The notes under the pieces are model-generated. The model searched no databases and had not been told where the DNA came from. It was given only the letters and a program-made list of their open reading frames with translations. This document shows positions 41,265 to 49,921 of a stretch of DNA of 64,000 bases, in pieces. The stretch's first letter is position 1. Every line of letters starts with the position of its first letter. This DNA is from Mesobacillus subterraneus (GTDB taxonomy: Bacteria > Bacillota > Bacilli > Bacillales > Cytobacillaceae): contig NZ_JAMBOF010000010.1 in NCBI RefSeq assembly GCF_023715485.1, positions 81,814 through 145,813 on the forward strand. Direction: 5' to 3'. A program made the translations under genes and the position numbers.

Positions 41265-42327
41265 TGGCTGCACCTGCTTTCTTTCGAAGATTCCACCAGT
41301 TGAAGGTGAATTTTGCCGAGATGAAGAGAATTAACACTCCCTGGATGACACTGGCTATTTCCAATGGTACTTCCGTGTTGCGTTCCATTCCCATCGCCCC
41401 TGTTTGCAATGCAGCAAGCAAAATCGCTGCAACAGCAGTCCCAAGGGGATTCGAGTTTGCCAGCAGGGCAGCCATCAAGCCAGTCCATGCGTAGCCAGGC
41501 ACTGTCAGCGCTCCCTCCACATAACGGTATTGTGAACCAAGAACCTCGGCCGTTCCTGCAAGTCCGGCAATTCCACCGCTGAAGAACATGCTGACAAACA
41601 GCACCTTCGTTTTGTTGATTCCGCCGTATTCGGCGAAGAAAGGATTGTGACCCAGCATCCGGACTTCATATCCCGCTGAAGTGAACCGCAGAATGAAATA
41701 TAGGATTATTGCACATATGATTGCCATGATAAAACCAAAGTGGAGGCTCATTCCCGGAAATAGCTTTGGCAGCCATGCAGCCTGGCCAAGCATCGATGTC
41801 TGTGCCAGAGCGGCTGAGCCTGTTTTATCCTGAAAAGGCTGTGCCACTAGATAGCCTGCGAATAATACTGCCACATAGTTTAATAGAAGCGTTGAAATCA
41901 ATAATTGGATTTTGAATCTTGCTTCCATCCATGCAGCCAGGAGCGCCCAGAGTCCTCCTGCCAAAATTCCTGCTGCCAGTGCAGAAAGAATCTTGACGAT
42001 TCCAGGTCCTGGAATAAAGAGAGCAGCAAGTGCTGCAGCGACTGCTCCTAAAACCATCTGGCCTTCTGCACCGAGATTAAACACACCGGCACGGAATGCA
42101 AGTGCCAGTCCTACTCCGATAAAAATAATTGGCGTTGCCCGGGCAAGCGTCGCGGTAACAAAATAAAAGCTGCCGAATGCTCCATTCCACATGACTTTGT
42201 ATGTATCCCACACGGACTCGCCGATAAAACTGATGGCAAGCGCCCCGGTCAGTATGCCAATCAATACGGCTAGCAGGGGCTGTGCTAATGACTTAAACGA
42301 TTGCTGCAGTATTCTTTGAAGCTTCAT
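41251..42327 (-). CDS. nupP: Nucleoside ABC transporter permease, NupP/YufP-like
   Basis: Membrane subunit of 358 residues with about nine helices; GLALAFRAGVFNLGAEGQMV and GSQYRYVEGALTVPGYAWTG are typical NupP/RnsC-like blocks. I start at the ATG at 42327 (GGAGGAAAAGAGA upstream), giving a 35-base overlap with the end of the ATPase gene. Third gene of the operon. Confidence 0.88.
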   Translation of the reverse strand: MKLQRILQQSFKSLAQPLLAVLIGILTGALAISFIGESVWDTYKVMWNGAFGSFYFVTATLARATPIIFIGVGLALAFRAGVFNLGAEGQMVLGAVAAALAALFIPGPGIVKILSALAAGILAGGLWALLAAWMEARFKIQLLISTLLLNYVAVLFAGYLVAQPFQDKTGSAALAQTSMLGQAAWLPKLFPGMSLHFGFIMAIICAIILYFILRFTSAGYEVRMLGHNPFFAEYGGINKTKVLFVSMFFSGGIAGLAGTAEVLGSQYRYVEGALTVPGYAWTGLMAALLANSNPLGTAVAAILLAALQTGAMGMERNTEVPLEIASVIQGVLILFISAKFTFNWWNLRKKAGAANGSV

Positions 42328-43831
42328 TCTCTTTTCCTCCTGCCATAAGCACACTCAGCTTTTCTTCTGTTGCATCCTTCCGGTCCAGCAATCCAGCAAT
42401 TTTACCTTCATACATGACGGCGATTCTGTCAGACAATGCCATGATTTCAGATAGTTCCGATGAGACGAGCAATATCCCATCCCCGTTGTTCCTTTTAGCT
42501 AAAAGCGCTTCATGGATATATTCCATCGCTCCGATATCGACACCGCGCGTAGGTTCTGCTGCAATCAGGAAATCTGTTTCAAAACCAAGCTCGCGTGCAA
42601 CAATCAGCTTCTGCAAATTACCGCCGGATAGATTGCCTGCTTGATCATCCATTGATGCAGCCTTAATTTCAAAACGTGATATCCATCCGCTAACTTTGCT
42701 GCGAAAAGCGTTTTTTAATAGAACTGAATTTCTATTAAACTTTTTCTGCTTGTAATAGCCCATCAATCCGTTATCAACTATAGATCCTTCTTTAGCCGCT
42801 CCCCAAAGATAACGGTCCTCAGGGATATGTGAAATCCCAGCATTCCTTCTGAAGGCTACTGTTGTACCAGTAACATCTTTACTGTCTAAAAGGATGGAGC
42901 CTGCATCTACTTTTTTCAATCCGGAAATAGCCTGAATGAGTTCCGATTGACCATTGCCAGACACCCCGGCAATGCCCAGGATTTCTCCTCGGTTAACCAT
43001 TAATGAGACATTGTCCAAAACAGGTTTTGAGCTATTGATTCCTATCGTTATTTCTTTAACTTCGAGAAGCGGAGCTCCCTCAAGCTGGTCCCTTTCGGAA
43101 AGCTCCTGCAGTTCCCTGCCGACCATCAATTGAGCGAGTTCATCTGCTGTTGTTTCTGCTTTCTTTACTTGACCAGTTACCCGTCCATTGCGCAGGACAG
43201 TAATCTGGTCAGCCACCTTCATGACTTCGCGCAGCTTGTGGGTAATTAGAATAATGCTTTTCCCCTGGCTGGCCAGGAACCTCACTGTGTTTAAAAGTTC
43301 ATCAACCTCAGCAGGCGTCAATACAGCAGTCGGCTCATCAAGAATGATAATATCTGCTCCTTGATATAATACCTTCAAAATTTCGATTCGCTGCTGTTCA
43401 CCCACTGAGCAGTCACCGGCTTTCCTGGCAGGATTCACGGAAATCCGGTACTGTTCAACAAGCTTTTGCACTGCTTCTGAAGCTGCTTTTCTATTAAAAA
43501 AGCCATAGCTTTTTGGCTCCCTGCCAATGACAATATTCTCCGCTACTGTAAAGTCAGGGAAGAGCATGAAGTGCTGATGAACCATGCCAATACCATGTTC
43601 GATTCCGTCTTCAGGTCCTGTAAAATGAACGGACTTACCGTTCAGGAAAATCTCACCACTTGTTGGCTGCTCAAGTCCATAAAGCATTCTCATTAACGTC
43701 GTTTTTCCCGCTCCGTTCTCACCGACAATCGCTAGTACTTCACCCTTTTTGAGCTTAATCGATACTCCGTCGTTAGCAAGGAAATCACCATATTTCTTCG
43801 TCATGTCATTCATTTCTAAGCGGTAGGTCAT
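42293..43831 (-). CDS. nupO: Nucleoside ABC transporter ATPase, NupO/YufO-like
   Basis: Tandem ABC ATPase of 512 residues. The first cassette has GENGAGKTTLM (Walker A), a CSVGEQQRIEI signature and IIILDEPTAVLT; the second has GVSGNGQSELIQ as degenerate Walker A, NLSGGNLQKLIVARE and EPTRGVDIGA. This is the double-cassette form of BMP-linked nucleoside importers and rbsA-like proteins. The ATG at 43831 has GGGAGGGAAGGC upstream. Separated from the lipoprotein gene upstream by a 152-bp MITE-like element. Confidence 0.9.
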   Translation of the reverse strand: MTYRLEMNDMTKKYGDFLANDGVSIKLKKGEVLAIVGENGAGKTTLMRMLYGLEQPTSGEIFLNGKSVHFTGPEDGIEHGIGMVHQHFMLFPDFTVAENIVIGREPKSYGFFNRKAASEAVQKLVEQYRISVNPARKAGDCSVGEQQRIEILKVLYQGADIIILDEPTAVLTPAEVDELLNTVRFLASQGKSIILITHKLREVMKVADQITVLRNGRVTGQVKKAETTADELAQLMVGRELQELSERDQLEGAPLLEVKEITIGINSSKPVLDNVSLMVNRGEILGIAGVSGNGQSELIQAISGLKKVDAGSILLDSKDVTGTTVAFRRNAGISHIPEDRYLWGAAKEGSIVDNGLMGYYKQKKFNRNSVLLKNAFRSKVSGWISRFEIKAASMDDQAGNLSGGNLQKLIVARELGFETDFLIAAEPTRGVDIGAMEYIHEALLAKRNNGDGILLVSSELSEIMALSDRIAVMYEGKIAGLLDRKDATEEKLSVLMAGGKENEASKNTAAIV

Positions 43832-43896
43832 TGCCTTCCCTCCCCGGTACAAATGGAAACCGACTACATACGCAGTCGGCTTCATGTTTAATTGTT

Positions 43897-44048
43897 AAGG
43901 CTCTTTTCGAAAACTTTGTTGCTTTCACAAGCAAAAGTATTACGAGTTTTCATGCATTCCCTGATCTCCTCGAAAAGAGCTAGAAGTCATGAGATATACG
44001 GGAAGAAAACTTAGTTCGAAAAACAACAATCTCTGCGAAAACAGCCTT
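43897..44048. mobile_element. MITE-like element between nupN- and nupO-like genes
   Basis: 152 bp, no coding capacity. Terminal inverted repeats: left AAGGCTcTTTTCGaaaAc then TTTGTTG; right, reversed, AAGGCTgTTTTCGcagAg then ATTGTTG. A second internal palindrome GCTCTTTTCGA / TCGAAAAGAGC lies at 43900-43910 and 43970-43980. Partial copies of its right arm occur at 22948 and 59251. Transposase absent, so non-autonomous. The folded RNA may reduce read-through into the ATPase gene. Confidence 0.6.
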
Positions 44049-44056
44049 TTTAAAGA

Positions 44057-45076
44057 TTAATTGTTTAATGGATTTTTAATTTCTCTTTTACCGGAAATAA
44101 TCTCTTCATAAAGTGCTTTAACCTGGTCAATGACTTCTTGGCCTACAAAATCATTCAATGGAGTTTTACTTTCATGAGTAACATATGTCAATCCAACACC
44201 CTGTTCTTTAAGACCGTATTCAACAACTCCTGCCTTGAAGGAATCTTCTGCAAATGCTTTTACTGTTTCATAGGCTGCAGCATCTGTTCCCTTAAGTTGT
44301 GAAAGAACGACGTGCTCTGGATCAACTTCAGTGCGATCCACGTCCTGCCCTGCTGTAAAGAAGCCTTTTTCCTTTGCTGCTTCAAACACACCAAGATCTC
44401 CAACGGCCGCTGCTCCAGCGATGAAATCAGCACCCTTTGATGCTTGCAGGAATGCCAGCTCCTTCGCTTTGGCTGGATCTGTAAAGGTTCCGACATAGTT
44501 TACCAGGAACTGAGCATCTGGATTGGTTTCTTTTAAGCCCTCTTCAAACGCAACTGTCCATTTTTTCAAAAGCGGAATGTCCATCGCTGCAACCATTCCG
44601 ACTTTGTCTGTTTTAGTAGAAAGTCCCGCTGCTGCTCCTAGCAGGAAAGCTGCTTCGTATTCACGGAAATTTACGCTCTGTACATTTGGCAGGTCGACAA
44701 CCGTGTCGATGATCGCAAACTTGCGGTCTGGATTTTCTGTAGCGATTTTCTTTAAAGCATCCTCAGATTCAAAAGAAGAAGTGATGATCAAGTCATAGTT
44801 TTCTGCGACAGCTACGCGAAGATTTTCTTCAATCGCGGAATGATCAGTCGATTCAATTGTTTTCACTTCCACGCCAAATTCCTTTGCAGCCTCTTTTGCT
44901 CCCTCGTCCATCTGCTGGAAGAAAGGGTTTACCCCAATTTTTTCTGGTAAAACAAGTGCGATTTTTTTCTTGTCATCCTTCGATTTTGAATTTTCTGCTC
45001 CTGATGAATCCTCAGCTCCACATCCAGCTACAAGTAAAACTGATAGTAATGCAAACAAAGCCAATAGTTTTTTCAT
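44057..45076 (-). CDS. nupN: BMP-family nucleoside-binding lipoprotein, NupN/YufN-like
   Basis: Extracellular substrate-binding lipoprotein of 339 residues: signal peptide with lipobox LLVAGC, then a BMP (PnrA/TmpC) fold with GVNPFFQQMDEGAKEAAKEF, DLIITSSFESEDALK and DFIAGAAAVGDLGVFEAAKE (the aromatic/Asp ligand region). BMP proteins bind purine nucleosides. It is the first gene of a six-gene operon and is directly preceded by a SAM-I riboswitch with terminator, which is unusual for this family and suggests a nucleoside from SAM turnover such as methylthioadenosine. Confidence 0.9.
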   Translation of the reverse strand: MKKLLALFALLSVLLVAGCGAEDSSGAENSKSKDDKKKIALVLPEKIGVNPFFQQMDEGAKEAAKEFGVEVKTIESTDHSAIEENLRVAVAENYDLIITSSFESEDALKKIATENPDRKFAIIDTVVDLPNVQSVNFREYEAAFLLGAAAGLSTKTDKVGMVAAMDIPLLKKWTVAFEEGLKETNPDAQFLVNYVGTFTDPAKAKELAFLQASKGADFIAGAAAVGDLGVFEAAKEKGFFTAGQDVDRTEVDPEHVVLSQLKGTDAAAYETVKAFAEDSFKAGVVEYGLKEQGVGLTYVTHESKTPLNDFVGQEVIDQVKALYEEIISGKREIKNPLNN

Positions 45077-45220
45077 GATGTACTCCCCCTAAATTAATTG
45101 TTCGTTTTTTTACAATATGTATGTTACTAACTTACATGATTACCTCCAACAATACAATAAAAAGCGTATGATTTAACCGCAAATAGTTTTATCGTTCGTA
45201 TTTAACCTAAATTACCCATT

Positions 45221-45254
45221 AAAAAACCTCTTCCCACAGAAAAAGGAAGAGGTT
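45221..45254 (-). terminator. SAM riboswitch expression-platform terminator
   Basis: AACCTCTTCC / GGAAGAGGTT stem with TTTTTT on the minus strand. Its 5' arm can instead pair with GAGGAAGAG at the riboswitch P1 3' side, giving the alternative antiterminator. Confidence 0.88.
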
Positions 45255-45274
45255 TAACGAACAAAAGTTCACTC

Positions 45275-45388
45275 TTCCTCATCTTTCAGGACAAATATGT
45301 CCTGCAGGATTTGGCACCATTCTATTTGTAAAAAATAGCGGTTGCCGGGCGTCATAGGGCCAGTCCCTCTGCCTCTCTTGATAAGGAA
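45275..45388 (-). promoter_or_regulatory. SAM-I riboswitch (S-box)
   Basis: Minus-strand RNA with the S-box landmarks in order: P1 arm TTCCTTATC, AAGAGAGGCAGAGGGACTGG, CCCTATGACGCCCGGCAACC, a variable stem, GGTGCCAAATCCTGCAG, and the P1 partner GATGAGGAA (nine pairs, one G-U). A Rho-independent terminator follows directly. SAM binding would turn off the downstream BMP transporter operon. Confidence 0.92.
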
Positions 45389-45601
45389 ATAGATATGTAG
45401 TTTTATGGTTAGTAACACAATGATATTGTAAACTTAGATTTATTATAACGAAAAATTTTAAAGTTTCAAGCTATTTGATAAAAAAACTTTTTCACTTTAA
45501 AACAATAAAGTTATTTTCTTTATTCGACTGAAAATTTGAGTTCATTGGCCGTTCCGATATAACTCAATAGAGTTTAATTTTATAAATGATTATATAAAAA
45601 C

Positions 45602-45642
45602 AGGTCTCCAAAAGTCAGTGAAACATGATAAATTGGAGACCT
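45602..45642 (-). terminator. GH1 gene terminator
   Basis: AGGTCTCCAA / TTGGAGACCT with a 21-base loop and GTTTTTATA on the minus-strand exit. Confidence 0.75.
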
Positions 45643-45667
45643 CTTTAAATTAGCCATAGCCAAGAAA

Positions 45668-47104
<1,437 letters not shown>

Positions 47105-47350
47105 TTAATTACCTCCGATTCTTTCCAAGTTAATAATGGCTTATTAACCCCTTTTTATAAGAGCCCTTAAAGACCTTAATTGAATCATAACTACACCTAG
47201 TACAATAGTAAATATGGCTAGAGAATCTTGTTTTTAATAACAACAGTAGTAACCAGTTACAAAGATGTAACACCGCGTTTCCATTATCGTATTTATGTTA
47301 AAATAAAAAGGATGAGTTTTTCTGAATAATGTTAGAAGGAGTTCCCAATT

Positions 47351-48076
47351 ATGTTCACAAATGAAATGATCGCTTCTTTTAATGAGACAGAAACGTCTTT
47401 ATATAACTATATAAGTCAAAACAGCGAGAAAGTCGCTTATATGAGAATCCGTGAATTAGCTGATGAAACCCATGTATCGACTGCAACGATTTTACGTTTT
47501 TGCCGAAAAATTAATTGCGAGGGTTTTTCAGAATTTAAAGTTAAGCTGAAACTGCAATTAAAAGAGAATAAAAAAACGATAATAAAAAGTTCCCATCATT
47601 CGGTTGAAGAATTCTTTGAGCGGACGTTAAAAGGTGATATCGAGGAAAAAATCAGGGAAGCTGCAAGTCTTGTTACTCAGGCTGAAAATGTTATATTCAT
47701 TGGAATCGGAAGCTCTGGAATACTTGCCGAATACGGTGCGCGATACTTCTCAAGCTTAGGTACATTTTCGTTATATATTAAAGACCCACACTTTCCGATT
47801 CACGCGAAACTTCGTTCTAACAGTGTGACGATCGCTTTATCAGTGTCAGGAGAAACTAATTTTACGGTTGATCATCTAAATCAGCTGAAACAAGAAGGCA
47901 GTAAAATCATCAGTATCACTAACAATAAATTGTCAACCATCGCAAAAATATCTGATATTAATATTCCTTATTATGTAACCGAGGAATTTTTTGAAGAAGC
48001 GAACATCACTACACAAGTACCCGTTGTTTATATTCTGGAATCCATGGCTCGATATATATATAAACTTACTCATTAA
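47351..48076 (+). CDS. MurR/RpiR family transcriptional regulator
   Basis: Regulator of 241 residues with an N-terminal RpiR helix-turn-helix (MRIRELADETHVSTATILRF, about 32-55) and a C-terminal SIS sugar-phosphate-binding domain (NVIFIGIGSSGILAEYGARY near 112; ALSVSGETNFTV near 160). Effector is likely a phosphorylated sugar released by the divergent GH1 enzyme. AGAAGGAG ribosome site. Between the two genes an imperfect palindrome GTTACaaagatGTAAC at about 47255-47270 could be its operator. Confidence 0.88.
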   Translation: MFTNEMIASFNETETSLYNYISQNSEKVAYMRIRELADETHVSTATILRFCRKINCEGFSEFKVKLKLQLKENKKTIIKSSHHSVEEFFERTLKGDIEEKIREAASLVTQAENVIFIGIGSSGILAEYGARYFSSLGTFSLYIKDPHFPIHAKLRSNSVTIALSVSGETNFTVDHLNQLKQEGSKIISITNNKLSTIAKISDINIPYYVTEEFFEEANITTQVPVVYILESMARYIYKLTH

Positions 48077-48182
48077 TTGTTTGACTAAACAATTCTTGGG
48101 ACAGAAAAAGAATTTATTTGACTCAAGTGTCAGGGAATTCAGTCAAGCCCAGTATTATGTGTAAAATCATTCCTTAGGAAAA

Positions 48183-48369
48183 TCAAGTAATACAGTTGTT
48201 ATGTTTTTGATGTACTTGAATCGTGTACCCCGTTTCTAGTACATCAAAATTTTCGCTTCGTGGCCCCTGCATCTTCTTTTCTTTAATGAATCTTTTTCCA
48301 ACTTCCTCTGAATAACCCATCAAGACAGCACCGATCAATCTGAAAGCTGATTGTGTGTTAGGAAAGTGA
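48183..48369 (-). pseudogene. IS256-family transposase C-terminal remnant
   Basis: Startless 61-codon stretch reading FPNTQSAFRLIGAVLMGYSE followed by a basic tail and a TGA at 48183. F-P-N-x-x-S-x-x-R-L-I-G-A-V-L-M is the C-terminal signature of IS256/mutator-type transposases. The upstream part is replaced by the 52-bp array C that starts about 20 bases away. Confidence 0.6.
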
Positions 48370-48388
48370 CCTGTTCTTCTCTTTCCTC

Positions 48389-48762
48389 ACCTAACCGGGC
48401 ACATATCTCTTCTTTATGTGCTCCGTTTCTACATTTCATCACCAAACCGGGGACATATCTTTTCTTTATGTGCCCCGTTTCTACATTTCATCACCAAACG
48501 GGGCATATATCTTTTCTTTATGTGCCCCGTTTCTATATTTCCGCATCAAACCGGGCACATTTGCCTTCTTTATGTGCCCCGTTTCTACATTTCATCACCA
48601 AACGGGGCATATATCTTTTCTTTATGTGCCCCGTTTCTATATTTCCGCATCAAACCGGGCACATTTGTCTTCTTTATGTGCCCCGTTTCTACATTTCATC
48701 ACCAAACCGGGCACATATCTCTTTTTTATGTGTCCCGTTTCTATATTACATAACCAAACGGG
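48389..48762. repeat. 52-bp hairpin array C (seven units)
   Basis: Seven units with exact 52-bp spacing (TTTATGTG ends at 48420, 48472, 48524, 48576, 48628, 48680, 48732) and a trailing partial unit. Each has a 27-base hairpin GGGCACAT-N11-ATGTGCCC, extendable by AAAC/GTTT to about 13 bp, and a 25-base linker (gtttctacatttcatcacca-like). Two sub-types alternate. All three plus-strand frames are open only because 52 is not a multiple of 3. Confidence 0.93.
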
Positions 48763-48801
48763 ATTTTGGGATTAAGGTCATATAAAGGAATAAAGTGTAA
48801 T

Positions 48802-48837
48802 AAACAGTGCATTTCAACAATGAAATGCACTGTTTTT
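48802..48837 (-). terminator. RNR operon terminator
   Basis: AAACAGTGCATTTCA / TGAAATGCACTGTTT perfect 15-bp stem with a 4-base loop, 14 bases past the stop of the small-subunit gene. Confidence 0.88.
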
Positions 48838-48850
48838 ATATACTTTGCTT

Positions 48851-49897
48851 TTAGAGCTCGTCGAATCCATTCGCATCAGATGTTTTCGTGTATTGTCTCG
48901 ATTTTTGCTCGAAAAAGTCTGTCTTTCCAAGATCGACTTCCTGATAGGCAATAATCCATCTTAATGGGTTCGTCCTATATCCATCGAACGGTGCCTGGAA
49001 TCCTAATTGTTCAGCTCTTTTATTGGCCATGAATTTTATATATGCTTCAAGTTCAGGAATAAGCAGCCCATCAATTTCGTGCCCAATAATATGCCTGGCC
49101 CAGTCAATCTCGAGTTCTGCGGCTTTACTGAAGGTAGCTGTGCCAAACTCTTTTAAATCTGGCGTATCGTATTCTGGGTTTTCTTTTAGAATCTCTTTAA
49201 AGATCTTTTCAAATAACCCAACATGCAGCTGTTCATCACGATTGATATAATTGATCATTGTGCTTGTACCGACCATTTTTTGATTCCGGGCGAGGTTATA
49301 GAAGAACGCAAACCCTGAATAAAAGAATAGGCCTTCGAGGATGACGTCGTACACAATGGAATACAATAAGTTTTCGACATTTGGATTCTCGGCAAATCCC
49401 TTATACCCATTGGTAATAAAATCATTTCTCTCCCTTAAAATAGGCTCTGTTCTCCAATAATCAAACACTTCCTCCTGCTTTGCTTTTGGTACGATGCTTG
49501 ATAATACATAACTGTATGAGTGGTTATGGACGACCTCCTGCTGTGCCAAAATTATCATAAGTGCGTTCAAGCTTGAATCAGTCAAATAGTCAGCCACTCT
49601 TCCGGCGTAGTCCGTTTGGATGCTGTCAAGCAAGGCCAGCAGCCCGATGATTTTTAAGAATGCATCCTTTTCTCGTTCCGACATAGCAGGAAACTGTTTG
49701 ATATCCTTTGACATATTGATTTCAAAAGGAGTCCAAAAGTTTGCTAGCATTCTCTTATACTTTGGATAAGCCCAGGGAAAGCGGACATCATCCCAGTTTA
49801 AAATATTGGAGCTCCGGCCATTAATGATTCCTGTCGAAGCGTTTGGTGCATCGACGTCAATTAGTGATCTCTTTTTAAGGTCATTCATTTTTTTCAT
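48851..49897 (-). CDS. Class I ribonucleotide reductase small subunit
   Basis: Diiron/tyrosyl-radical subunit of 348 residues. All metal ligands are visible: Asp in LLDSIQTDY, Glu and His in QQEVVHNHSYSY, Glu in ILEGLFFYSGF, Glu and His in NRDEQLHVGLF; the radical tyrosine is the Y three residues after HNHS... (HNHSY). It supplies the radical to the large subunit encoded just upstream. Last gene of the operon. Lack of a neighbouring nrdI fits class Ia-like chemistry rather than Mn-dependent Ib, though nrdI could be elsewhere. Confidence 0.93.
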   Translation of the reverse strand: MKKMNDLKKRSLIDVDAPNASTGIINGRSSNILNWDDVRFPWAYPKYKRMLANFWTPFEINMSKDIKQFPAMSEREKDAFLKIIGLLALLDSIQTDYAGRVADYLTDSSLNALMIILAQQEVVHNHSYSYVLSSIVPKAKQEEVFDYWRTEPILRERNDFITNGYKGFAENPNVENLLYSIVYDVILEGLFFYSGFAFFYNLARNQKMVGTSTMINYINRDEQLHVGLFEKIFKEILKENPEYDTPDLKEFGTATFSKAAELEIDWARHIIGHEIDGLLIPELEAYIKFMANKRAEQLGFQAPFDGYRTNPLRWIIAYQEVDLGKTDFFEQKSRQYTKTSDANGFDEL

Positions 49898-49921
49898 CCT
49901 CCATCCTGGTAATCTAGTTCT

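Noticed and set aside
47105..47350. cre (CcpA) site between GH1 and RpiR genes
   Set aside because: No segment matches TGWAANCGNTNWCA well enough; only a weak GTTAC/GTAAC palindrome is present.
48351..48785. Three overlapping plus-strand open frames of 111-144 codons
   Set aside because: They are the same 52-bp repeat read in all three frames (52 is not a multiple of 3); no ribosome site and no family.
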